64,000 nt of DNA from Hofstenia miamia (taxonomy: Eukaryota; Xenacoelomorpha; Acoela). The stretch covers positions 1,347,047 through 1,411,046 of the forward strand of contig SCFE01000004.1 in assembly GCA_004352715.1 (NCBI GenBank). The letters are read 5' to 3'. Below, piece after piece: positions 23,102 to 33,519 of this stretch. Position numbers and translations under genes: made by a program. How positions within the stretch are numbered: position 1 is the stretch's first letter; every line of letters starts with the position of its first letter. The notes below the pieces were generated by a model. That model ran no database searches. It was not told the origin of the DNA and was given only the letters and a program-made list of their open reading frames with translations.

Positions 23102-23898
23102 CAGAGATGGAACCGGCTGCCGGCAATTTACCGGCCTGCAGCCGCTTTTAAATTTCATTACAGGCTGGTAAAATTACCGGCCGTTTACCGGCCAAAATTA
23201 TAAAAAATATTCTTGTTTTATCTTATAAAAAGGGAATACTTTGTTTAGTTTGGGAGGAATTTCTATGAAAATCTAAAGTTCGAAAAAAAATTTATAGTAT
23301 GAGCAATTTACAGTACTGCAATTCGAATAATAATTACATTTACATTCTGGAATCTCTTCTAATTTTTGCTACAAACGGAGTTGTTCTGCTTTTTGATAAG
23401 GTAATTTTACTTCAGTTTTCTATGTAACTTACTAATAATATTAAAAGAACCTGTTTATAATACTGAAAATATAATGTATAAGATTTACGCTTGAAATTTG
23501 AGAGACCTCATTCAAATAAAGCAACTGGAATCCTTTTATTTTAATAATATTGGAAGGGGACGCTCAAAATAAATTTTGAAGGATGCAGAAAGACATTCAG
23601 ATACAAACGAGCAATTATATTTAGTTTTATCGAAATATTACTTAAATTTTATTTGTCTACTTATAAGTGATTCAATGCTAAGCGGGGTCAATGTTTTATA
23701 TATTTTAATTATTATGCAAAGTAAACTAACTAAATAATAACTAAAATGTTCACAATTTCTCATTCACTGAAAGTTAAAACAGGTGATTAAAGTTATTGAA
23801 AATATCAAAATTGTGCTTTGCTAGAAATATAGTTATAATAGATTGAAATTTGCGTATTGCAGTATCAGCTCTATGCATCGCCATGTGTAAAACAGCTC

Positions 23899-23964
<66 letters not shown>

Positions 23965-24086
23965 TTGCATAGATTAAATATACAATGTAAATATAATTTA
24001 CCGGCCGAAAACCGGCCGGCCGGTATTAGCTGTTGCCGGCCAACTACCGGCCCCGGCCTTAAAATTTCCGGCCGGTTCCAACTCTG
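23102..24086. mobile_element. hAT-type MITE with perfect 8-bp target duplication, copy 2
   Basis: Left end CAGAGATGGAACCGGCTGCC; right end in reverse complement CAGAGTTGGAACCGGCCGG. The flanks are identical 8-mers CTGTGAAC at 23,094-23,101 and 24,087-24,094, the length made by hAT transposases. 985 bp, no transposase. Subterminal regions are packed with CCGGC/GCCGG motifs, and a long (TA)n tract (about 23,899-23,961) lies in the right half. Confidence 0.9.
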
Positions 24087-24099
24087 CTGTGAACACGCC

Positions 24100-25160
24100 C
24101 CAGATCAGTTGAATTATCACACAACACCTATTTTTAAAGAAATCAATTTAGTTTTCCTCCGCTCAGTGGTGTGCAAATAAAATGATTCAAAGTTCTTGAG
24201 ATGATTATATTTATTGATTAGATTTTCCAATATGGACCTTACATAATTTCATTTAATTACAAGGGTATCACAACCCATTTTTATCATAGTGTCCATCAAA
24301 GCTTGGTTCGTTATCCGTTTACTAGAAACCCAGAAAGTGTTAAGTCAGATTGATTAAATTGAATGGATGCAGATAACCAGATAAAACAAGAGGAAATGTA
24401 CTCCAAACTCAATCACGGTCAATAGCATTTACTACAATATCACCATAACCTACTAGTTGATTATTTATAAACTCACAATTAATAAACAGATTAATTTCAA
24501 CTTATTTTGAGAAATATATAAAAGTTTAAAATCTACAATAATTTAATTGAAAATAAGAAAATGAACAATGATGACCGGTCCAATAACCCATTAACAAAGA
24601 AACACTGAAAGTCTGAATTCAGGAATGAAGAAGTGAACAATCATTCTAAAATGTGTTTTTGCAACGGCATCTCTTTAAAATACTCAATCGTGAAAAATGT
24701 GTTGGCTGATAGAAAAATCACATAGTTTTCCTCTTAAATTTGTACAGTTGGCGAAAAAGTTTGCAGGCTTTCAAATAATTTCGCAGATGCTGCATTAAAC
24801 CATACTGTAAGATGATTACCTACTAAATTAACAACTCAACAGTCTCTCTATTCTAATGAAGCATTGGGTGGCAACTTTAAAACTTTAGCAAGAGAGATTC
24901 AGGCAATTTTTTAGGAGATAACTATAGACACAGCAGCAAGATATACTTTAAGAAATATATTTTGTAGGATTTTTTTTACCGTCATTGGATTCATCTAACT
25001 ATTATAAAAAATGCATGTATTTCTAAATAAATCCAAAAGAACATGTTTCATGTATTTAACACTATTTTACGTGGGAAGTGCAGTTTGAACCCCTCCATAT
25101 TTTTAGATATAACTGAGACCTTTTTTTATAAAATAAGCTATCATTCTATGATAGTGGAAT
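24100..25160. other. No recognisable feature
   Basis: AT-rich; no convincing ORF or paired termini. Confidence 0.5.
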
Positions 25161-25164
25161 TGCA

Positions 25165-25935
25165 GCCAGTAATAGCCACCAGTGGACCACTGGTGGAGAA
25201 GTATTGACAGTAGTAGCAATTGCAGCCACTCATAGCCATCAGTTGACAGCATTTGGGCCACTAGTGACATCTGATTTACTTTTAATCATAAATAATATAT
25301 GAGCTAATGCTTGCAAGTAAAATATTAATAAGTATTATGCTTTTTATATCTCAAATATATACAAAATTCATTGTGAATTTTTTGCTTTCAAAAATTATAA
25401 CATATATGTGCAGAATAAAATTTCAAAATAATTTATGCATGACTATTCCCAGACTTTACAATTAATGTCTATATGAGTACTTAAAATTTGGCAAAAATTA
25501 TTTTTAATTATTGGAAAAAAACTGTTTTAAAATTGCAATTTCTTCTGAAATTGAAAATTAAATTTAAATTGGGCATTTTTGTTGTTTATAACAAATAAAT
25601 GCTTTTGAATTTACATTTCCAAATTTAAATCAATATGAATACTAAACTTGCTAGCGTTTCCTTCAACTGTTTGTTGGGCTGGTGTTGGTTTAAACTGCAA
25701 TGTTTAGACAATTTATCAATATGAAGTTTGCTATTGTTACATTTGAAGCATTGGTCTGTGCCAAAATCCTGGTTTTACCAGGCCACTGATGGCCCACCAA
25801 TTAGCCCCTGGTGTACCACCAATTAGCAACTGGTAATCCACTGGTGCACTGGTGGCGAAATTCCATCTGGTGGCGCACCGTTTTTGCTAATGGTGGCCCA
25901 CCATTGGTCCATCAGTGGTTGGCTATGTGTGAGTG
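25165..25935. mobile_element. MITE-like repeat with CACTCATAGCC ends and CCACCAGTGG motifs
   Basis: The left end (25,227) reads CACTCATAGCCATCAG; the right end in reverse complement from 25,935 reads CACTCACACATAGCCAACC. Just outside the left end is a partly duplicated segment (25,165-25,226) with CCACCAGTGG, A, CCACTGGTGG. The right 180 bp holds many variants of CCACCAGTGG and CCAATTAGC. An inverted relative of 25,730-25,880 lies at 41,316-41,455. No coding. Confidence 0.6.
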
Positions 25936-26047
25936 TCTAATTAAGGCTTGTTCAAATGATTGTTTTTGATAAGATTATCTCAATAACCTATCTTATGCAG
26001 CAGATTATCATCAATAACATTTAAGTACAGCTTTTGCTATAGCTGAT

Positions 26048-26550
26048 GTGTCACCTGGGATAAGGCCTAGACTGGCCTAGGTGGGGAAGGGAGATTTCCC
26101 TCCTAGGCCCCATTGAAAGAAATTATTAGCTCCTTTGAACAATTTTAATTGTTATAGAATCTTGTACTTTTAATTTTTTTTAACTAATTATTGTAAAGAA
26201 TGCTTTGAAATGATCATCCATTTATTTAATGTATGACCATTTTAATAGAAAATTACTTTTTGATCTGCTAGGATGCACTTCAGAGTGAGCCATGAGTTAG
26301 TTTGGTCGCTTTTAACAAACCATGACTCATCTGTGAGATAGGCCTACTTGAACCTCATCAACACAGCATGTCTACACCCACTCAGTCAAGTTTCATGATA
26401 AAAAGCTTGCTTTTATATCAAGTTTCATAGTAAATGCCTGTTTGTGCATGCAACTGAAAGGTTTATTAAATGGTTAGTGTTAATACATAGGCCCTCTCCT
26501 CAAACCTCCCCTTAAAATTTTCAAAGCCAGTCAGGGCCTGCTTGGGAAAT
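26048..26550. mobile_element. Possible MITE with imperfect ~60-bp inverted ends
   Basis: The left end region (GGCCTAGACTGGCCTAGG, then GGGGAAGGGAG) resembles the right end in reverse complement (GGCCCTGACTGGCTTTG, then GGGGAGG). The match is imperfect and no target duplication was identified. Confidence 0.35.
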
Positions 26551-26559
26551 GATTTATTT

Positions 26560-27150
26560 CTCATTGTTTAAAGCACAAATATGAATTTAGATTTGAAAGA
26601 TTGCAAAAATCACATTTCTTAAAAAATATACCATTTATTAGTAAATTGAAACCATCTATATGAAATGTTCTCTAACACTGTGAATGAATATGTGAAACCT
26701 TACTATCTTGCTCTCTAGTAGATACAATTGAAGATCTATTTGTTATTTTTATGGTTCATCTCCCTTACTGTTTTGGAAAACAAAATATTGCCTTTCAAAA
26801 ATATCATGATGCTAAAAAACAGAGAATGAATAATTTCTCAAATTGTCCCAAAATTTACCTGAATGAGATTTGCATTGTCACATTGACATTTTGTATATTG
26901 TACTAAATCTGCAAAATTTATATTTTGCTAAAGATTATTTAAATATCAAAAAACTACAGTTGTATACATTTAATGAAGATAATCTGGCATTATCATCATT
27001 GAAATAATCTATTTTTCTCCTTTTTGAAAAAGAAATTGAGCAAGTGTGGTCTAACTCTTCTGAAACCTGTGATTTTTTGGGTTTAAAGAATAATTGTACA
27101 TGTACATATGTGTGCTTGAATTGTGTCAATTGTACTTGATTTCTCGATTT
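26560..27150. other. No recognisable feature
   Basis: AT-rich; no supported gene. Confidence 0.5.
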
Positions 27151-27153
27151 AGN

Positions 27154-27450
27154 ATTCCAGACATTGGTGAAAAACTAGAGAAACACCACACTCACTCTAC
27201 AGTGAACCACCCTAGCCTTGACATTATCTGTTGTGTGAATTCTATTCTCTCATTAGTGATGCAATTAACACTCAATAGTTATTAGTCACTATAATGTTTT
27301 GCTAAAAGTATGCAGTGTCGTTATTTGCTCTAAAATCTCATGTACTGATAAATGGAACCTTTTTTCCTACTTTTTAGTAGATGCTGACTCAGGAAATATC
27401 TATAACCTAGTTTATGCTACTGTTATACATTCTCTAATGATGTTAGAATT

Positions 27451-27499
<49 letters not shown>

Positions 27500-27793
27500 T
27501 CTAACATCATTAGAGAATGTATAACAGTAGCATAAACTAGGTTATAGATATTTCCTGAGTCAGCATCTACTAAAAAGTAGGAAAAAAGGTTCCATTTATC
27601 AGTACATGAGATTTTAGAGCAAATAACGACACTGCATACTTTTAGCAAAACATTATAGTGACTAATAACTATTGAGTGTTAATTGCATCACTAATGAGAG
27701 AATAGAATTCACACAACAGATAATGTCAAGGCTAGGGTGGTTCACTGTAGAGTGAGTGTGGTGTTTCTCTAGTTTTTCACCAATGTCTGGAAT
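27154..27793. repeat. 640-bp perfect palindrome centred on (TA)n
   Basis: 27,154-27,473 and 27,474-27,793 are reverse complements of each other with no mismatch that I could find, centred in a (TA)n tract at about 27,457-27,496. The right arm is collinear with gypsy copy B (its 3' LTR plus the end of the integrase remnant). The left arm begins immediately after a single N at 27,153. Identical ORFs therefore appear on both strands. Confidence 0.9.
27500..27736 (-). repeat. 3' LTR of gypsy copy B
   Basis: Homologous to the 5' LTR at 33,019-33,274. Its outer end meets the (TA)n centre of the palindrome, and an inverted exact copy occupies the left arm. Confidence 0.8.
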
Positions 27794-28365
27794 AGGTAAC
27801 TTTCACATTGTTTGCTCTGGTCAGTAATAAGCTGTTGCATGGACACAAAGACACATATCCATTTATAAATTATGGCTTCAGCAGTGGTCTGTGTTTTGAT
27901 ATTCTTTAGGGGATTACTTTACAGTAATTGTAAAGTAGTCAACCATGAAGAGGACATATGAATAGCTGTTGTCATCTTTGGATAATTATTCAATATCTGC
28001 ATTGACTATCTCATTGGTATGTGCTGCTGTGATTTTTTCTGTTCTTTGACCAGGGAGTTGATTTGTATTCAGCAGAATGTAAGACTGGAATTTGTTTATT
28101 ACATCTTCTATTGTCTTTTTGAGGTAGGTTATTATAAACTGTTATTGAGCAATGATTTCTGATTGATACACTCTCTTGTGTCCTTATTCTAGAAATTTTT
28201 TGACAACTTTGCTTTTGTAATACATTGGTAGAGCTATGTGGGTATGGGTTGTTGATTATGCATAGAGGAAACCACTCTTTGTAAGCTTCCATTTGTGTTT
28301 TTGAAGTATCACATTGCCATACTGTTGATTTTGGGTTCTGTAATTTTTTGATGATCTGCATAAAT
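27742..28365 (-). pseudogene. Gypsy copy B integrase remnant
   Basis: Minus-strand pieces include HTNEIVNADIE and DDNSYSYVLFMVDYF (first catalytic Asp region, near 27,990), TAEAIIYKWICVFVSMQQ, and near the LTR KHHTHSTVNHPSLD, corresponding to the HPQxNG block. The zinc-binding part upstream is separated from the core by the LINE insertion. No GPY/F module remains before the LTR. Confidence 0.65.
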
Positions 28366-29390
28366 CTAAATTTTGAAGATCAACTAAATCATATTATTAG
28401 AAAAATGGCAATATCAATTANCTTGCTAAATATTTTGATTCTGTAAAACTAAGAGTAAATCCACTAAAAACTCAATTCTGTATTGTTAAATCAAAAACAA
28501 AATCTACTGACACTTCAAAATACAAACATAATTTCAACGGCATTCAAATAAAACAGTCTTAGTCTTTAAGTACCTCTGAATAATTTTGGGCATAAATCTA
28601 AATTTTGAAGAGCAACAAAATCATGTTATTACAGAAAAATGGCCATATCAATTAAAGCAATTAACTTAATTTCTCAAAAACTTCCAACTAAGGCAAAAAT
28701 CCAATTAATATATGCTCTAATATTAAGTCAGTTCAACTATGCCAACATTCTCAATACAGATATAAACCAAAAATTTCTCAGGAAATTCCAAGTGCAACTA
28801 AATTGGGGTATCAAATTAGCAGTAAATAATCACAGCTTTAATTAAAATAATGAATATAGACAAATTTCAAAATTATTTATACATTTGCAATGTTACATCT
28901 ATATAAATGTCTTAATGACGTTTTTCAAAATAATTAATAATACTTTCCTATACAACAAAAATGACTTTCTTGCTGCAAAATTTGTCAATAAACAAAATAA
29001 AAGAACACACAGAATTGAACCTATAAATTATAAGAAATGAATAATGAAAAATTCATTTCTAAACACAGCTATATATATATGAATTACCAAAATATATTAA
29101 ACAATTATGTACATTAAAAAACTTTAAAATTAATACTAAAAAATATTTTTGCACATAAAATATTAAAAAAACTAAAATGGCTAGGTTATAAATATTATAA
29201 TCCTGATTACTCTGTTAATATAAGCTAGCAATCACCATAGCCCAAGATAACCACTATTTTTTTGTAAATATTCATGGTTTTGTTTGTTTTTTTGTTTATT
29301 TTTGTATTACTTTCTTGATGCTTTCAGAATTGTTATCAGTATTTATATTTATTTTTAAAACAATTTCTGAAAATAGATTTTTTTCATCTT
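28366..29390 (+). mobile_element. LINE (non-LTR) fragment inserted in gypsy copy B
   Basis: The plus strand encodes C-terminal RT landmarks: VKLRVNPLKTQFCIVKSK (28,440), SLKYL followed by GINLNFEEQQNH (28,560), then LPTKAKIQLIYALILSQFNY and ANI (28,680), and a late block ELPKYIKQLCTLKNFKINTK (29,080). This is the thumb and post-RT region of a LINE, orientation opposite to the host gypsy element. The segment beginning AAATCTAAATTTTGAAG occurs twice (28,368 and 28,592), the first ending at an N (28,421), so the local order is probably misassembled. Confidence 0.7.
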
Positions 29391-29449
29391 CTTTTTTAAG
29401 ATGATATCATTTGTCTTCACTTCAGCAAATTCTTGTGGTGTAATTATTC

Positions 29450-31250
29450 TTTAATCATGATAGACAGTATTGGTAATATGGGTTGTCCATTTTTATTGGT
29501 ATTGATGTCTGGTGGGTCCTTTTACTGACACAGCAATATAAATTGAAAGTCAATATTGTCACCTTCTTCCTTCAATTCTTGTTGTTATTGAGGTAGTGCT
29601 GTCAAGTTTGCCTACATGTTGTTCAATGGTAAAGTTGAAATCAATTAAGTAGTCTATCCATTTGGCTATAATTGATGATCAATTGCAGGCATATTTTTTT
29701 TAGGCAACATAGATTGCTGTTGTTGGGGCAGACTTTAAACCTTCCTTCTCCTATTAAGAAATGTTTAACTTTCTTGAGGGATTTCACTAGGGCCAGCATC
29801 TTTAGATTGGTAGCTGCATAGTTTTGTTAGCTTGCTTATAAATTTAAACTAAGCAATTGTATAGGCTTTTCCTTTTTGCTTTGTATTTAGATTAATGTGG
29901 CTCCTAATGCCACAGTGCTAGGATCACAGTCTAGAATGAATAGTCCATTTTTTTGTGGTGAATTTAGAGATTGGATCATTTTCATTTCCTTTTTAAGTTT
30001 GTCAAGTTCTTCTTGTTCACACCAATACCATTGAAATTTGTTTTTGTTCTTTAGAATGTTTGACATGCACACTGTTTTTTGTGTCAAGTTGGGTATGAAC
30101 ATATGATAATAGTTTACAAAGCATATTACCCTTTGGCTGTCTTTCTTGTTGTGTGGGGCTTGTATTTAATCTATGAGTTGATTGGCACTATATTTAATAA
30201 TGATATTACCTGGTTGAATATTTTTACTAAGAAAGATAACTTCTTTCCTTGCTATTTATGCATTTTTTGCATTTACTCAAAGGCCAGCATTGAATACTAA
30301 TTTGAGATTTTGATTTAGTTGTTTAGTGGGTTCTACTTCACTTAGTGATTCAGTTAGTATGACATCAATTTATGTGACTATTCCTTGATCAAGTTTGCTT
30401 TTTCCAATTAGTAGGATTTTTGTTACATATCTTTGGAAAGTGTTGAGGGCATTGTAGAGACTGAATGTCATATATAGCCACTCACAATTCATATGGTGCT
30501 ACAAGTGCTGTTTTCTATATATCTTCCTGGAACATGGGTACCTAGCAGTATGCTTTGCATAAGTTCAGTTTGTAGAAAAGGTTGTAATTGGCAGCATCAT
30601 AAAGTATGTCATTGATCCTTGGTAATGGGTAAGCATCTTTCTTTGGGATGTAATTTAGATTTTGAAAATCAATGCAGAGTCTGAATTCATCTCCTTGCTT
30701 TATGAATATTATTGGTGATGCATATGGACTCTTACTTCATTATATAATTCTATTATTCAGCAAATCAGTGAGTGATTTGACATATTGTTGCTGCAATTGT
30801 GGCAACACCCTTCTCCATGGTTAGTTGAATGGTTTCTTGGATGCGGTTTAAATTTCTCTGATTACTTTTCCCACACTTATTTCATTGGATTGAATATTGC
30901 TGCATTATTTCAGAGTGCTGCATTTATAAGATTGATTTCTTTTGTGGTTAAGTGCAGGTGAGATTCATTGGATAAAGTGGGATGTCTTCATTTGTTGGTG
31001 TAATTATTTGTACTTCACTAATTAGAATATTTTTGCACTTTTTCACAAATTTTTTCAGTGGAATGCTGATAATTGTGATGTACTTTAGTTTTGCAGAGAC
31101 ATTTCTCACTGTTGTTTAGGATTGCTGTTATGCTGATTCCATCACATATTGTTGAAATGTTGTTTAACAGTGTGATTATTTTAAAACTATTTTCATATGC
31201 ATTGGTGTAACATTATTTTTTTAATGCCATTCTTTGATTTGATTTTGATG
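29450..31250 (-). pseudogene. Gypsy copy B RT and RNase H
   Basis: RT is read through several frames: SPYASPIIFIKQGDEFRLCI near 30,730-30,670, followed by NLNYIPKKDAYPLPRINDIL. The polymerase box near 30,375 is destroyed: the Tyr codon is now a stop and the second Asp is Val (T-stop-IDVIL). The connection and RNase H start (30,102-29,887) read MFIPNLTQKT and FILDCDPSTVALGATLI. Confidence 0.8.
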
Positions 31251-31326
31251 AGATTCCAGGGGAAAGGCTCTCTCCTTAAGTTTTCCATTAGTAGAGAATT
31301 CAGTTGTGTTGCTGCTTTTTGCAATA

Positions 31327-31725
31327 TTAAAAAGTTTTGTCTTCTTTGATGGTAAGTGTGCAACTACTGTAGTCTATTAAACAATTGTTATTTCTGAAGA
31401 GGTGTCTTCCAAAAATCATTACATATGGCAGTGGCAGATTGTGAATGTCTACTATATAAACATACTGTGTGAATTTCATGTTTTCAATTGTGATCAATGC
31501 ATCTTTGACAAAGTCCTTAATATTGAGATAATCTCCAGAGGCATTGATTAGTTTTGACTCATTTTTTATTGTATCTTCTCTCATCCATCCAATGTTTGTG
31601 GTGCATGTATCTACCATTATCATTATTGATGCTCCAGTGTTGATTGTAGCTTTATTTTTGCAACTATTGATTGTGATCTTTATGAAACTCCATTCACATA
31701 CATCAGCTGCAATTTTAAATGTCAT
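31327..31725 (-). pseudogene. Gypsy copy B retropepsin-like protease
   Basis: An open 132-residue segment contains KATINTGASIMIM, the active-site block of an aspartic retropepsin, but with Asn in place of the catalytic Asp (DTG changed to NTG). A later stretch LPYVMIFGRHLFRNNNCLID matches the second conserved block (ILGxDxL-type) and the IDY strand. The change would abolish catalysis. Confidence 0.75.
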
Positions 31726-31779
31726 TTGCTCAGACTTGGGGTGGCACCTTTATTAGTTTAAATTGTGTTCTGATATTAT

Positions 31780-32742
31780 TTACATTTCTTCCACATCTTT
31801 TGCAGTATAGAATACTTCATCTTGTATGATGTATATTATAGCTTTACATCCTTTTTTAATATGTCTAGTTTTTCCACATTGTCTTCCTCTTATTTTGTAG
31901 TAGTAAATTGGTTTTTGATCAATTACTTTTTGTATATCTTTTCTTTTGATGTTGAATTTCTTGGTTTTCAGTGTGTTAGTAGACATAACTTTAGTATGAT
32001 TAATTCTTTCATTATTTTCTATGGTTAGTTGAAAGTTAATTGCTTTGTTTCTCAGCATTTGTATATTGCCATCAATTTCACATTTGTTTTCAAAATGCGT
32101 TTTCATGTTTTGTGGCAACTCAGCATATACATATGAATACAGATCCTGTTTTTTAGTATTGTTCTTCTTTTTGTGATAAGCATAGTAATCTGTGTATATT
32201 ATAGATGTAATTAATAATGTTTTCAAATAATATAAGCCACACTCAAAGTTTGTTTTCCTATGTCAAATTTACCAGTGGAATACTGGGGCATATTATGGTA
32301 GTTTTACACCTGATTTTAGAGGTTCACATGGTAGCTTCAACAATTGGTTTTTTGATTTGGTATCAAAAACAGCTTCTGCACTTAGGTGTGTTGACATTGT
32401 CATGGATGTATGCCTTGTTTGCCTTTGTGGACTGGGAGGCACTGAAGGTAGTTTAACTGTTCATCTTCTTGACTTTGAGGTATGTTTTCTGCTATTGCTT
32501 TGCTATGTTGAGAATGTGCTTATTAGAGTGGCTGTAGCTTGGAATATATTAAATTTATTCTTAATGGAAGTTTCAAAATTGTGAGATTTTTCCTGCTTTA
32601 CATTACAGAGGTTTATTTGATCCTGTGTTTGGATTGTTTGCTTTGATTGTACTGATTGTAGATGTTGTTCGAACTTGTTTAAATCTTGTGTTATTTTTAG
32701 AGCAAGTTCTATTAATTCCCATTTGCTATATGAGACAGCCAT
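31780..32742 (-). pseudogene. Gypsy copy B gag remnant
   Basis: Open pieces at 32,742-32,503 and 32,226-31,780. The second ends with a decayed CCHC zinc knuckle, GRQCGKTRHIKKGCK, in which the first Cys of the usual CxxC has been replaced. Stops lie between the pieces. The position directly upstream of the protease supports gag. Confidence 0.6.
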
Positions 32743-33002
32743 TTTTCAATGATATAGTGGATTAGAAGAGGGGTAATCATCTGTATTACATGTAGAAAAA
32801 TGTTTATTTGTTTATCTATGAGTTGTAACCTCTAAAAGAGTTTAGATTGTCATTTGTAAATGAAAGCAGTGTTTTCAGTTTTTGATGAAGAGTACTTGAA
32901 ATTTAACAAATAACTTATATTTTGGAATAGGTGTGACTGAATTTTCTTTAATAACATAAAACTGAAAAGATTAAGATCTGTTTCAGAAGGATTTTCTTTA
33001 AA

Positions 33003-33018
33003 CAGTCATTGGTCACCA
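33003..33018 (-). promoter_or_regulatory. Putative tRNA primer-binding site of gypsy copy B
   Basis: Immediately inside the 5' LTR the minus strand reads TGGTGACCAATGACTG. The first eight bases match the complement of a tRNA 3' end GGTCACCA, as in tRNA-Trp, which primes the CsRn1-type gypsy elements. The later bases match only partly, as expected for an old copy. Confidence 0.5.
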
Positions 33019-33274
33019 TCAGGCATCATTAGAGATGGCATAACAATAGCATAAACCAGGTTATTCCAATTTTCCTGATCCAGCATCTACTATGAAGTAG
33101 GTAAAAAGATTCAATTTAGCAGCAAGTGAGAATTTAGAGCAAATAATGACACTGCATCCTTTCAGCAAAATATTATAGTGATCAATGACAGTTGAGATTA
33201 AGCCGTGGGGAGTTGTTGTTGTGTTACTACTGAGAGAATAGAATCCACACAGTGGATAGTGCTGAGGCTAGGCA
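33019..33274 (-). repeat. 5' LTR of gypsy copy B
   Basis: 256 bp, same orientation and clearly homologous to 27,500-27,736 (shared AGCATCTACTA, TTTAGAGCAAATAA, GAGAGAATAGAATYCACACA). On the minus strand it starts TGCCTAGCC and ends just before the primer-binding site. The two LTRs differ at a substantial fraction of positions plus a 14-bp length difference, so the insertion is old. Confidence 0.8.
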
Positions 33275-33480
33275 ATTCAGTTAATAAAATTATAATTGAA
33301 AAAACCATCATGGAGGAAATAAACTCCTTTGATGACAAAGGCTATGACCTCATGTAGAACCACGAGAGATGGATCTGTGTGTAATATATAATGTATAGCC
33401 TTTTCCTCTTCAGATCGGATTTAGTTATTCATAACTTTATGTAATACCTGAGTATCAGAATATTGCAACTAGTTTAAAAG

Positions 33481-33519
<39 letters not shown>

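Larger units (their letters stand above)
27500..33274 (-). mobile_element. Ty3/gypsy retrotransposon copy B with two LTRs
   Basis: Minus-strand order: 5' LTR (33,274-33,019), primer-binding site, gag remnant, protease, RT, RNase H, integrase remnant, 3' LTR (27,736-27,500). The integrase is interrupted by a plus-strand LINE fragment and ends at the 3' LTR soon after an HPxxxD-like remnant, so no ORF-X is present. It is the only gypsy copy here with recognisable LTRs and gag/protease. Confidence 0.85.

Noticed and set aside
27299-27648. The same 78-residue ORF on both strands near 27.3-27.6 kb
   Set aside because: It is LTR sequence read twice because of the palindrome.
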